Positions 1-6,561 are shown, counted from the first letter of the stretch. The stretch: 15,098 nucleotides of DNA from Clostridia bacterium (GCA_017411585.1 JAFQPV010000385.1:1-15098); one strand, 5' to 3'. The notes: generated from the sequence alone by a model not told the origin. Program-made: numbers and translations.

Positions 1-2
1 CA

Positions 3-169
3 CCTGCAGGGGTGGAAGATTTTGATGTGCAGAAAAAGGGTGTCAACCCGGAACTGCAGAAGCAGCTTGACGACCACATTATTGTGCAGTCGGACGGTGA
101 TGTGCAAGACATTTTATCTAAGCAGTTTCACAACCTACCTTTTCCTCGAGGGAAAGACATGATAACAGA
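3..169 (+). other. Open reading frame of uncertain status at the left edge
   Basis: Frame 3 is open from the window edge. Its first ~40 codons read like the hydrophilic, acidic C-terminal part of a protein (VEDFDVQKKGVNPELQKQL and onward). I do not recognise a family. The frame has no stop before the hairpin at 170-192; it runs on antisense into the convergent LytM gene and stops only at 333-335. Frame 1 has tandem stops TGA-TAA at 160-165, just where a gene end would be expected. So this may be a 3' gene end with a frame slip (sequencing error or decayed gene), or chance. A weak 7-bp hairpin (one G-U pair) with a TCGA loop sits at 139-156. Confidence that it is coding is low. Confidence 0.25.
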
Positions 170-192
170 AAAGGCTCCCTTAGGGAGCCTTT
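170..192 (-). terminator. Rho-independent terminator after the SpoIIQ-like gene
   Basis: A perfect 10-bp stem AAAGGCTCCC / GGGAGCCTTT encloses a 3-base loop, 7 bases past the stop codon of the minus-strand LytM gene. Read on the minus strand it is followed by TTTTCTGTT, a fair U-tract. On the plus strand the following bases are less T-rich, so it serves the minus-strand gene best, though it could act in both directions. Confidence 0.85.
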
Positions 193-199
193 GGTGTAT

Positions 200-940
200 T
201 TATTTTAGAACAGTTAACGGATCAACCAGTGCGCCGTCTTTGGTCATTTCCAAATGCAGATGGCTTTCATCCGCGGCTTCAAACAGTGCAGAGTTGCCAA
301 CAGTACTAATTACCTCGCCGCGGCTGATGCTTTGACCGATTTCAACCAACAGACCGCTTGATAAATTGCTATAGACAGAGCGGATGCCGTTTTGATGGTC
401 GACGACAATGGTAATGCCCATGCGCTCATCCGTGTAAATATCTTCGATGATACCATCTGCGCAGGCGCATACATCTGTGCCCGCCTCGGCGGCAATGTCA
501 ATGCCGCTGTGCGTGCGCCAGTCGGTCATGGTTTTGGAAAAAATAAGGGTATTGCCGGAATACGGTTTTAAAATTGCGCCGTTTAACGGAAACTGAAAGG
601 TAGGGGCTTCTTTTTCTACATTCGGCGCAGTACCGGAAACCTGCAAAGCGGCATCAGGTGCAGGTGTGTTTGCGCTGTGCGTATCTGTTTCGGTTTGCGG
701 CTCGATGACATCCGGCTCAAGCTCCGGCGGAAAATAGTCAGCCAAATCCGGGAGCGGGTCAGACTTTGGCGCTTCGCTAAACTGTGCCTCTGTTTGCGGA
801 GACACGCTTTGTGTTTCCGGTGCGGTCGCCGTTTTAAGCAGCATATACGTTGCACTCACGGTGACGATACATAGTGCAAGCACTATGTAGTAGCGATTTT
901 TTTGCATCCAGCTTGAAAGTTTATTTTTGTTTTCAGACAT
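200..940 (-). CDS. spoIIQ: SpoIIQ-like membrane-anchored LytM/M23 protein
   Basis: 246 residues. A short cytoplasmic N-terminus is followed by one membrane segment (about residues 17-36), then an acidic, proline-rich linker (40-115) and a C-terminal M23/LytM domain (118-243). Zinc-ligand motifs are visible: HSGID (H144, D148) and HLH (H227, H229). The usual catalytic His of the YAHL motif is replaced, because the chain reads VYSNL at 189-193. This architecture fits SpoIIQ, the forespore protein that binds SpoIIIAH in the intermembrane space during engulfment. The near-consensus forespore promoter upstream and the spoIIIA operon nearby support that call over a general cell-wall endopeptidase. 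The start ATG at 940 has an AAAGG Shine-Dalgarno 9 bases upstream. The gene is monocistronic, with a terminator directly after it. Whether it still cuts peptidoglycan cannot be told from sequence. Confidence 0.8.
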   Translation of the reverse strand: MSENKNKLSSWMQKNRYYIVLALCIVTVSATYMLLKTATAPETQSVSPQTEAQFSEAPKSDPLPDLADYFPPELEPDVIEPQTETDTHSANTPAPDAALQVSGTAPNVEKEAPTFQFPLNGAILKPYSGNTLIFSKTMTDWRTHSGIDIAAEAGTDVCACADGIIEDIYTDERMGITIVVDHQNGIRSVYSNLSSGLLVEIGQSISRGEVISTVGNSALFEAADESHLHLEMTKDGALVDPLTVLK

Positions 941-972
941 ATATACCAGCCTTTCTTTTTATCGGATGCTGT

Positions 973-1002
973 TATTCTTGCCTGAAAATGTATTTGTTAT
1001 AC
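973..1002 (-). promoter_or_regulatory. Forespore sigma-F/sigma-G type promoter of the SpoIIQ-like gene
   Basis: On the minus strand the -35 is GTATA (998-1002), followed by a 15-base spacer and a -10 of GGCAAGAATA (973-982). This matches the B. subtilis sigma-F pattern GYWTA-N15-GGNRANAHTW at every specified position. The predicted start near 966 leaves a short leader of about 25 bases before the ATG at 940. Forespore control is what is known for spoIIQ. Confidence 0.8.
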
Positions 1003-1020
1003 GTAAGAAAGTTTTTGCAT

Positions 1021-1053
1021 AGAAAAGGCTGAACGGACAATCCGTTCAGCCTT
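1021..1053 (-). terminator. Rho-independent terminator after the methyltransferase gene
   Basis: A perfect 13-bp inverted repeat (1025-1037 with 1041-1053) has a 3-base loop and begins 3 bases past the stop codon of the minus-strand methyltransferase. On the minus strand it is followed by TTCTATG, extending the T-run of the stem. It separates the methyltransferase from the forespore promoter of the next gene. Confidence 0.9.
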
Positions 1054-1056
1054 CGG

Positions 1057-1902
1057 TTATTTTTCAATGACGCTTACCGCCATTTTCACAAACATTTCCT
1101 TGAAGAGCGGCAGCTTTGCAAGTGGCGCTACAATGCTACGCAGTGGTTCTTCTTTATAATACGCCGGTGTGATACCGAGCTTTTTTAAAATCTTTTTATA
1201 GCGCTTAATGGTCATATGGTTAATATAGGAAAAATATTCTTTGCCATCTGCATTTTCAGAAATGCGAAATTCTATGCGTTCATCACCATCGGGGTAGTTC
1301 TTGGCAAGCTGCTTGTAGCTTTCAATCAGTACGTCCTCGCTAAAGAACATATGCACCCACGGGATGAAAATCGCATCGCTTAAATGCGCGCCGGTCGGGT
1401 GATAGTAGGGCGGAAAGTTGATGAAAATTCTGCCGCCTTTTTTAATCACGCGCAGGCACTCGGTCAATACAGCCTCCGGGTTGTCAACGTGCTCCATCGC
1501 GTCGTTCATAATAATCGTGTCGATGCTGTTTTCTTCAAACGGCAGGTTCGCTGCATCCGCACAAACAAATTCGAATTTATCGGCTAAACTCAAATCAGCA
1601 GCGAGCTTTTCTGCTTCTGTGCGATACTTTTCCAAAATCTCCACGCCGATGACCTTGCTTGCGCCGCAGGAAGCATAGTAAAGCGACTTGCCTGCTGCGC
1701 CGCAACCGATGTCCACTACGGTTTTGTTTTTAAACATTTCTTCCTGGCTGTAGCGCTTTGTGTAAAAGGCGATGGTTTGTGCGCCTCGTTCAAACTGCCA
1801 CATTGCATAGGATTTTACGCCCTCATTTTGCAGATTGAATGGGTGCACCGGTGCTTTGAAAAGCTTGTTAAATGCAAGCAATATTTTCGTTCTGATTTTC
1901 AT
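1057..1902 (-). CDS. Class I SAM-dependent methyltransferase (Methyltransf_11 type)
   Basis: 281 residues, cytoplasmic, with no signal peptide. A Rossmann-type methyltransferase core spans about residues 58-165. Motif I is VVDIGCGAAG (62-71), the acidic residue ending strand 2 is in VIGVEI (84-89), CADAANLPF (114-122) follows, and the post-motif is NDAMEHVDNP (133-142) with KKGGRIFINFP (154-164). A C-terminal extension (165-281) with aromatic and basic residues probably determines substrate. The substrate cannot be read from the sequence. Genes of this general kind act on sugars, lipids, quinone precursors or small molecules. The start ATG at 1902 has a GAGGAG site about 6 bases upstream. It lies downstream of the probable 6S RNA with no clear promoter of its own, so it may depend on read-through or a weak internal promoter. 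Confidence 0.85.
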   Translation of the reverse strand: MKIRTKILLAFNKLFKAPVHPFNLQNEGVKSYAMWQFERGAQTIAFYTKRYSQEEMFKNKTVVDIGCGAAGKSLYYASCGASKVIGVEILEKYRTEAEKLAADLSLADKFEFVCADAANLPFEENSIDTIIMNDAMEHVDNPEAVLTECLRVIKKGGRIFINFPPYYHPTGAHLSDAIFIPWVHMFFSEDVLIESYKQLAKNYPDGDERIEFRISENADGKEYFSYINHMTIKRYKKILKKLGITPAYYKEEPLRSIVAPLAKLPLFKEMFVKMAVSVIEK

Positions 1903-1924
1903 AGTAACTCCTCTTATTTAAATG

Positions 1925-2112
1925 AAAAAATCCCCGCTGTGCCGTAGTTTCGTACCTTTATTTGACCTGCAAATGCAGGTGGGCAACCGCCTTGTGTTTC
2001 ACGCTTCCTTCTTCCATATAGGGAGGCCTGCAATCCGCACATAGAGCATAGAATCCCATATTAAAAGTGTTGGTAAAATAAATGGTACACATACGCACAC
2101 CGCAGGGAATAT
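1925..2112 (-). ncRNA. ssrS: Probable 6S RNA (RNA polymerase regulator)
   Basis: This 217-base gap has no reading frame but is rich in structure on the minus strand. The 5' end (CCCTGCGGTGTGCGTA, ~2093-2108) pairs with the 3' end (TACGGCACAGCGGGG) as a long interrupted closing stem: CCCTGC/GCGGGG with one G-U, then TGTGC/GCACA, then GTA/TAC. Inside is a hairpin ACCTGC-ATTT-GCAGGT, followed by CAAATAAAGG and a CCTCCCTAT block like those I recall from Firmicutes 6S RNAs. The 3' end is a run of six T (1925-1930 on the plus strand). Length near 185 nt and the rod-like fold fit 6S, which binds vegetative RNA polymerase by mimicking an open promoter. I found no convincing separate promoter; it may be processed from the DUF1292 transcript. 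The exact ends are approximate. Confidence 0.7.
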
Positions 2113-2119
2113 TCAATTC

Positions 2120-2383
2120 TTATTCGTCTTCGAGTCTGTTCTGAAACTCCTCAAAAACAGCGTTTAATTCAGCTTCATCTTCGATTACAACGAGTGCATC
2201 ATCCTCATCGTCGGTCTGTTCGATTCTGAAAATCACGACCTCGTCATTTTCCTCGCCGTTTTCGAGCACTTCTAAGAGTACAACATAGAGGTTATCGTTT
2301 AATGACACTGTGTCCAAGTGTTCAAATTCAATTTCCTTACCGTCTTCATCATATAAAGTGATGATATCTTCTCTTTCTGCCAT
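2120..2383 (-). CDS. DUF1292 (YrzB-like) protein
   Basis: 87 residues, very acidic, no membrane segment. The pattern of DUF1292 is clear: ITLYDEDGKEIEFEHLDTV near the N-terminus, then LNDNLYVVLLEV, then VVIFRIEQ and an acidic tail. The family is widespread in Firmicutes. It is often found near alaS, ruvX (yrrK) and peptidase U32 genes, and its molecular role is not established. The length is typical. The start ATG at 2383 has AAGGAG about 8 bases upstream and a consensus vegetative promoter ahead. It lies divergently from spoIIIAA, with 149 bases between the two start codons, and just upstream of the probable 6S RNA on the same strand. Confidence 0.85.
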   Translation of the reverse strand: MAEREDIITLYDEDGKEIEFEHLDTVSLNDNLYVVLLEVLENGEENDEVVIFRIEQTDDEDDALVVIEDEAELNAVFEEFQNRLEDE

Positions 2384-2423
2384 TTTCTTTCTCCTTGCTG
2401 TTGCATACTGGTATTCTACTCAT

Positions 2424-2452
2424 ATTTTAATCGATTCATACGCATCTGTCAA
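2424..2452 (-). promoter_or_regulatory. Vegetative sigma-A promoter for DUF1292 and likely the 6S RNA region
   Basis: On the minus strand there is a perfect -35 TTGACA (2447-2452), a 17-base spacer and a -10 TAAAAT (2424-2429). The start is expected near 2417, giving a leader of about 34 bases to the ATG at 2383. It faces away from the sigma-E promoter of spoIIIA, so growth-phase and sporulation promoters are set back to back in this gap. Confidence 0.88.
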
Positions 2453-2475
2453 TAAATTTTGAAGAAAAATGAATA

Positions 2476-2504
2476 CATATTTTAAAATTTTGCGGCATAC
2501 AAAT
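2476..2504 (+). promoter_or_regulatory. Mother-cell sigma-E promoter of the spoIIIA operon
   Basis: A -35 element CATATT (2476-2481), a 14-base spacer and a -10 element CATACAAAT (2496-2504) match the sigma-E pattern KMATATT-N14-CATACAMT, with one mismatch in the -10 and one at the K position. The start is expected near 2510. The B. subtilis spoIIIA operon is sigma-E dependent, so position, spacing and biology agree. The ATG at 2503 falls inside the -10 box and therefore cannot be the translation start. Confidence 0.85.
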
Positions 2505-2532
2505 GAAGCAAACGAAAAAAGAGGTGGAGCAT

Positions 2533-3399
2533 ATGATGAAGGCAAGCGCATTTAGTGCACCGCAGGAAATTTTGCGTTGTTTGCCGGAAGCACTAAAGAC
2601 ATTTGTATCAGAAAGAGACCTGATTTATGCGGAGGAATTGCGCCTGCGCGCAGGCAAGCGGATGATGGCGGTGCGCGGCGGGCAGAGCGTGCCGCTCAGT
2701 GAAACCGTTGTTTCTGCCGGACAGATTGCAGAAACGGTGATGCGCATATGCAATCATTCGGTCTATGCGGTGACGGAGCAAATCAAAAATGGGTTTTTGG
2801 TGCTCCGCGGCGGCGTGCGTGTGGGGCTTGCGGGGTGTGTGCTTTCTCGGGAAGATGCGGTTGAGAATATGAAGGAATTCTCCGGGCTGAATTTTCGCAT
2901 TCCGCGAGAGAAGATTGGCTGTGCGGACAAACTGCTTTCGCAAATTGTCACAGGCGGGTATGTGAAAAACACGCTTCTGCTTTCGCCGCCGGGGTGCGGA
3001 AAAACAACGCTTTTGCGCGATTTGGTGCGCAGTTTATCCGGGCGCGGCTTTCGTGTATGCGTGCTTGATGAGCGCGATGAAATCTGTGCAGTGCATCACG
3101 GCATCGCCGGCTTTGACGTTGGCGAAAACACGGATGTGCTTCGGCTATGTCCGAAAACCGTTGGGATTGAGCTTGCGGTGCGCACACTTTCGCCGCAGGT
3201 GATTGTTGCGGACGAGCTGTGGGGCGAGGCGGAGCTTCGGGCAATGCGCTATGCTGCCGGCTGCGGCTGTGCGCTGCTTACAACTATGCACGGCGCAAAG
3301 CGAAGTGCGCTTTCGGAGGAGTTGCCGTTTGAGGTGTATGTGACACTCGGCAGAAAAAACGGACCGGGGACAGTGCAGGAGGTGTATACACGTGCTTAA
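2533..3399 (+). CDS. spoIIIAA: Stage III sporulation protein AA (ATPase)
   Basis: 288 residues from this start (B. subtilis SpoIIIAA is 307). It is the ATPase of the SpoIIIA-SpoIIQ channel, related to the secretion ATPases of type II and type IV systems, acting on the mother-cell side of the forespore. Visible features are GGVRVGLAGCV (93-103), NFRIPRE (120-126), the Walker A loop SPPGCGKTT (151-159), VLDERDEI (177-184), and the Walker B strand VIVADELW (223-230) with D227 and E228. The loop begins with Ser rather than the usual Gly, and DELW stands in for the common DEIG. The start at 2533 is chosen because GAGGTGG at 2521-2527 sits 5 bases upstream, and the earlier in-frame ATG at 2503 lies inside the sigma-E -10 element. 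ATG 2536 is an alternative. First gene of the spoIIIA operon. Confidence 0.93.
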   Translation: MMKASAFSAPQEILRCLPEALKTFVSERDLIYAEELRLRAGKRMMAVRGGQSVPLSETVVSAGQIAETVMRICNHSVYAVTEQIKNGFLVLRGGVRVGLAGCVLSREDAVENMKEFSGLNFRIPREKIGCADKLLSQIVTGGYVKNTLLLSPPGCGKTTLLRDLVRSLSGRGFRVCVLDERDEICAVHHGIAGFDVGENTDVLRLCPKTVGIELAVRTLSPQVIVADELWGEAELRAMRYAAGCGCALLTTMHGAKRSALSEELPFEVYVTLGRKNGPGTVQEVYTRA

Positions 3400-3889
3400 G
3401 CTTTTTGGTGCGCTAATGACCTTTTTTGCCTGTGCAGCTTTGGGCGTATGGCTGCAACGGCGGCTGATAAAACGCGTACAAGTTTTAGACAGCATTTTAG
3501 GTGCGTTTGCGATGCTGCGTACGGAAATTTCATTCTTGCAGACACCGCTGCTTTCGGCAACGGAAAAAATTGCTGCGGCAACAAAAGATGCATTGTTTAC
3601 AAAACTGCACATGCATTTGCGCGGCGGCAAGCTGCCGTCCGATGCTATGCAGGGTGCACTTTCGGAGTTGGGCTGCGTTTTAACGAATACGGATGCAGCG
3701 GTGCTTTTGCGCTTATCACTTCAGCTTGGCAGCAGTGATGCAGAGTCGCAGGTGCAGCAGATTGATGCAGCGTTAGAGCAGCTGCGGCTGCAGCGCATCA
3801 ATGCGCAGGAGGCGGCAAATACGAACGGCAGACTGTACTTGGCTTCCGGGATGCTTTTGGGTGTGCTTCTGGTGCTTTTGATGCTGTGA
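3392..3889 (+). CDS. spoIIIAB: Stage III sporulation protein AB
   Basis: 165 residues, close to the B. subtilis length (171). Membrane segments lie at both ends: about residues 4-20 (LFGALMTFFACAALGVW) and 149-165. The helical middle is cytoplasmic and resembles the GspF-like domain fold of the family, with FAMLRTEISFLQTPL (39-53) being typical. It belongs to the SpoIIIA membrane complex needed for late forespore gene expression. The start is a GTG that overlaps the end of spoIIIAA by 8 bases. It is preceded by a perfect AGGAGGTG at 3378-3385, which makes this start convincing and suggests translational coupling. Confidence 0.9.
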   Translation: MLKLFGALMTFFACAALGVWLQRRLIKRVQVLDSILGAFAMLRTEISFLQTPLLSATEKIAAATKDALFTKLHMHLRGGKLPSDAMQGALSELGCVLTNTDAAVLLRLSLQLGSSDAESQVQQIDAALEQLRLQRINAQEAANTNGRLYLASGMLLGVLLVLLML

Positions 3890-3912
3890 AATATACATAA
3901 GGAGGAGAGCCG

Positions 3913-4107
3913 ATGGGCGTGGAATTCATTTTTCAGATTGCGGCAATCGGGATTATCGTGGCGGTGCTCAATCAGCTTTTGATTCGTTCCGGCAGAGAGG
4001 AGCAGGCGATGCTGACCACGCTCGCAGGTCTGATTGTCGTTTTGTTTATGATTATCGGTCAAATCAGCGCACTGTTTGACACGATCCAGTCGGTGTTTAA
4101 TCTATGA
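3913..4107 (+). CDS. spoIIIAC: Stage III sporulation protein AC
   Basis: 64 residues, with two membrane segments (about 5-24 and 35-54) joined by a short basic/acidic loop containing RSGREEQ. It is nearly the same size as B. subtilis SpoIIIAC (68) and is a small integral membrane part of the SpoIIIA complex. A strong AAGGAGGAG site (3899-3907) precedes the ATG. It lies 23 bases after spoIIIAB and shares an ATGA overlap with spoIIIAD. Confidence 0.92.
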   Translation: MGVEFIFQIAAIGIIVAVLNQLLIRSGREEQAMLTTLAGLIVVLFMIIGQISALFDTIQSVFNL

Positions 4108-4490
4108 TTGGCATAACGCAGATGATTGGGATTGCAGTATGCGGGATGCTGCTTAGCTTGCTTTTAAAGGGCATGAAATCTGAGCTGTACATTGTTGTCG
4201 CGCTTGTAACCTGCGGTATTCTTTTGTACTATTCTTTAAATTTGTCCCTGAGTGTGATGGAGTATCTTCGGCGTTTAGCGCATCGGTTTTCGCTGGAGGA
4301 TGTATATTTGCAAACGGTGTTTAAGGTAATTGGCATCGGATACGTCTGCACGCTTGCCTCGCAGCTTTGTAAGGATGCCGGACAAGCATCTATCGGAGTG
4401 CAGGTGGAGCTGTTTGGTAAGCTTTTGATTTTGGTGCAGGCGTTGCCGATTGCGGCGAAGCTGATAGACACATTAACGGGGATATTGTAA
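4104..4490 (+). CDS. spoIIIAD: Stage III sporulation protein AD
   Basis: 128 residues (B. subtilis 133), almost wholly membrane-embedded. Hydrophobic segments lie near 4-22, 27-50, 71-90 and 104-126, with the conserved central stretch VFKVIGIGYVCTLASQLCKDAG (72-93). It is paired with SpoIIIAC in the SpoIIIA membrane complex; the two share sequence similarity in the first two segments. The start overlaps the spoIIIAC stop by 4 bases (ATGA), so translation is probably coupled. No separate Shine-Dalgarno stands out. Confidence 0.92.
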   Translation: MIGITQMIGIAVCGMLLSLLLKGMKSELYIVVALVTCGILLYYSLNLSLSVMEYLRRLAHRFSLEDVYLQTVFKVIGIGYVCTLASQLCKDAGQASIGVQVELFGKLLILVQALPIAAKLIDTLTGIL

Positions 4491-4503
4491 AGTGAGGTTG
4501 CAA

Positions 4504-5586
4504 ATGAAAAAAGTGATTGCTTTGCTGATTGTGGTTTTACTATTGCAGGGTGGAAAGGTGTATGCACAAACGGAGATGATGCAGGCGTACGATTACGAAT
4601 TTGATGCGGCGGGTGATAGCTTTGCGGACAATACACGACGTATTGCCGCAGGAGAGACGGTATTTAGCTTTCGTTCGGTGTTTGAAAAAGTGCTTTCGCT
4701 TGTGCGTGCGCAGGGAATGGATACGCTCAGCTTGCTGTTAAAGATTGTGGCTGTCAGTATTTTGTTTGCGGTGCTGACCAATATGCAAAACAGCTTAGAG
4801 GCACCGCACATCCGCGACACGGTGTTTTTTGTTTGCTACATTGTCATTTGTGGCTTCGCAGCAGATGCCTTCGCTGCAGCGGCGAAAAGCTTTGAAAGTG
4901 CGGTGGGGGCAGGCGTTGCGTTTATGAATGGGTGTGTACCGATTCTAACGGGGCTTTTGCTCGCAAGTGGAAAAACGGCTTTGGCATCCGGTATCAATCC
5001 TGTGATTTTGGCGGGATGTGCGCTTTTGGGTAATGCAGTGCGGCTTCTGATTGTGCCGCTTTTGCACAGCATAGCGGCACTTGGTATGGTTTCCAATGTC
5101 AGCACAAACGTCAGCGTCAGTTCACTTGTGGCGTTTTTAAAAAAGCTGGTGCGATGGAGCTTGTGCTTTTTGTTGACGGCATTTTCGGGGCTTTTGGCTG
5201 TGCAGGGCTTTGGCAGCGGTGCGCTTGATGCCATGACGGCAAAGACGGCGCGTTATGTTGTCTCGAACGGCGTGCCGGTGGTTGGCGGTATATTATCAGA
5301 TACATTGGAAACGGTGGTAAGCAGTGCGCAGGTTATCAAAGGCGCAACCGGGGCGGCAGGTGTGATTGCGCTGTTTTCCGTTTGCCTTTCGCCAATTGTG
5401 CAAATTGCTATGACCAGTCTGATGTTTCATTTGGCAGCGGCAGTGATTGAGCCGGTGGCGGATAAACGTATTGTTTCTGCGGTCGGTACGCTTTCCGATG
5501 TCCTTTCGCTGATGCTTGGCGTGTTGTGTGCGATTTTTGTGATGTTTGTGATTTGCGTATCGATGCTGATGCATATAGGAGGGTAA
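4504..5586 (+). CDS. spoIIIAE: Stage III sporulation protein AE
   Basis: 360 residues from this start (B. subtilis 399). It has an N-terminal signal peptide (KK, then VIALLIVVLLLQ, with a likely cut after VYA at residue 21). A short extracytoplasmic region follows, then six or more membrane segments, including MDTLSLLLKIVAVSILFAVL and the C-terminal LMLGVLCAIFVMFVICVSML. It is the largest membrane protein of the SpoIIIA complex and a candidate transport subunit. GTG at 4492 is also in frame but forms part of the ribosome-binding site GTGAGG (4492-4497). ATG 4504, six bases further on, gives a clean signal peptide and is preferred. Confidence 0.9.
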   Translation: MKKVIALLIVVLLLQGGKVYAQTEMMQAYDYEFDAAGDSFADNTRRIAAGETVFSFRSVFEKVLSLVRAQGMDTLSLLLKIVAVSILFAVLTNMQNSLEAPHIRDTVFFVCYIVICGFAADAFAAAAKSFESAVGAGVAFMNGCVPILTGLLLASGKTALASGINPVILAGCALLGNAVRLLIVPLLHSIAALGMVSNVSTNVSVSSLVAFLKKLVRWSLCFLLTAFSGLLAVQGFGSGALDAMTAKTARYVVSNGVPVVGGILSDTLETVVSSAQVIKGATGAAGVIALFSVCLSPIVQIAMTSLMFHLAAAVIEPVADKRIVSAVGTLSDVLSLMLGVLCAIFVMFVICVSMLMHIGG

Positions 5587-5587
5587 A

Positions 5588-6031
5588 ATGGCATATTTAC
5601 ATAACTTTACCGTAACGGTTTTGCTCGTTGCTTTTTTATGCTTTTTTTGCGAATCGCTCACGTGCGCAGGGGCGCTCGGAAAATATACCTCGCTTGTGAC
5701 AGGGTTGGTGATTTCGCTTTCGATTGTATGTGCATTTTTGCAGATACGGGATGTGAATTTAGAGGAATTCTCTTTTGATGAAACGGCGTATGCTGCGCCG
5801 CAGTCGGCGGAAACCGCGATAACAGAGCAGTTTGCGCGAAATCTGGAAGCGGAGCTGGAACAGTGCATTGAGAAGGATTTGGACTTGCGTGTGCAGGTGT
5901 CAGCATACGTTACTGCAGACAATGATGTGCTGACGGTGGAAAGGCTTGAAATAGAAGGCGCTTTGTTCGAACGCGAAAGTATTACGAGATATGTGGAGAA
6001 GCAGTTTGGCATCACGCCGGAGGTGAAATAG
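5588..6031 (+). CDS. spoIIIAF: Stage III sporulation protein AF
   Basis: 147 residues, shorter than the 206 of B. subtilis but within what clostridial homologues show. Two membrane segments (about 6-22 and 33-50) are followed by a soluble extracytoplasmic domain (54-147). That domain contains QFARNLEAELEQCIEKDL and a terminal alpha/beta part (VSAYVTADNDVLTVERLEIEG) that resembles the ring-building-motif fold reported for SpoIIIAF. AGGAGGG (5578-5584) precedes the ATG, which comes one base after the spoIIIAE stop. Confidence 0.88.
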   Translation: MAYLHNFTVTVLLVAFLCFFCESLTCAGALGKYTSLVTGLVISLSIVCAFLQIRDVNLEEFSFDETAYAAPQSAETAITEQFARNLEAELEQCIEKDLDLRVQVSAYVTADNDVLTVERLEIEGALFERESITRYVEKQFGITPEVK

Positions 6032-6033
6032 GG

Positions 6034-6534
6034 ATGGAGAAATTAAAGCTTGCGGAAATTTTGAAAAATAAGCATATTCTGCGTTTGTGCATCATATTAT
6101 TTATAGGCGTACTTCTTTTGGCGTTTGGCGGTAATACCGGCAAAAAAGCAAAGCCGGACATAGCGCAGGATGTGCCGAGCATGCAACCGTATGCTGAAAC
6201 GGAGCGACGCCTTGAAACGATTTTAAGTAAAATTAAGGGTGTCGGTGACGTGGAGGTTATGCTGACATATGACGGCACGGGCAAGCGTACATATGTAAAG
6301 GAGACGGAGCGCACGCAATCGCGTGCGGAGGCGCAAAGCAGCAGCTCGGAAAGTATCAGCGTGCTTGTGCCGGAGGATGCACCGGTTTTGGAAGCTGAGG
6401 TTTATCCGAAGGTGCGCGGCGTGATTGCTGTGGCAGAGGGCGCAGGCAGTGCAAGCGTGCGCGAGCAGATTGTGCTTGCGCTCAAGGCAGTTTTGGAGGT
6501 AGAGGAGCACCGTATTGGTGTTTTCGCAAAATAA
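6034..6534 (+). CDS. spoIIIAG: Stage III sporulation protein AG (channel ring protein)
   Basis: 166 residues (B. subtilis 229). One membrane anchor (about 19-36, LCIILFIGVLLLAFGG) is followed by a domain in the intermembrane space. The ring-building motif is visible as LETILSKIKGVGDVEVMLTY (60-79), a Ser/Glu-rich insert (98-115), and VYPKVRGVIAVAEGAGSASV plus a final helix and strand. B. subtilis SpoIIIAG forms a large ring in the mother-cell membrane that resembles secretion-system rings. GGAGGTG at 6020-6026 lies 7 bases before the ATG, and the gene starts two bases after the spoIIIAF stop. The shorter length reflects a smaller insert and linker rather than truncation. Confidence 0.9.
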   Translation: MEKLKLAEILKNKHILRLCIILFIGVLLLAFGGNTGKKAKPDIAQDVPSMQPYAETERRLETILSKIKGVGDVEVMLTYDGTGKRTYVKETERTQSRAEAQSSSSESISVLVPEDAPVLEAEVYPKVRGVIAVAEGAGSASVREQIVLALKAVLEVEEHRIGVFAK

Positions 6535-6561
6535 AATACAATCTAAGGAGGCAGCTAAAGG

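Noticed and set aside
1981..2040. Signal recognition particle RNA in the 6S gap (GGAAGAAGGAAGCG)
   Set aside because: The conserved GGTC...GGAAGGAAGCAGCC domain IV hairpin is not present, and the complementary ends fit 6S better.
2503..2532. Extra N-terminal codons of spoIIIAA from ATG 2503
   Set aside because: The ATG lies within the sigma-E -10 element and upstream of the expected transcription start; a good ribosome site precedes 2533 instead.
2608..3630. Long minus-strand open frames opposite spoIIIAA and spoIIIAB
   Set aside because: They are antisense shadows of well-identified genes, with no ribosome sites and protein composition (His/Arg/Cys-rich) typical of non-coding frames.
4492..4503. 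GTG 4492 as the spoIIIAE start
   Set aside because: These bases form the Shine-Dalgarno GTGAGG for ATG 4504, which gives a standard signal peptide.
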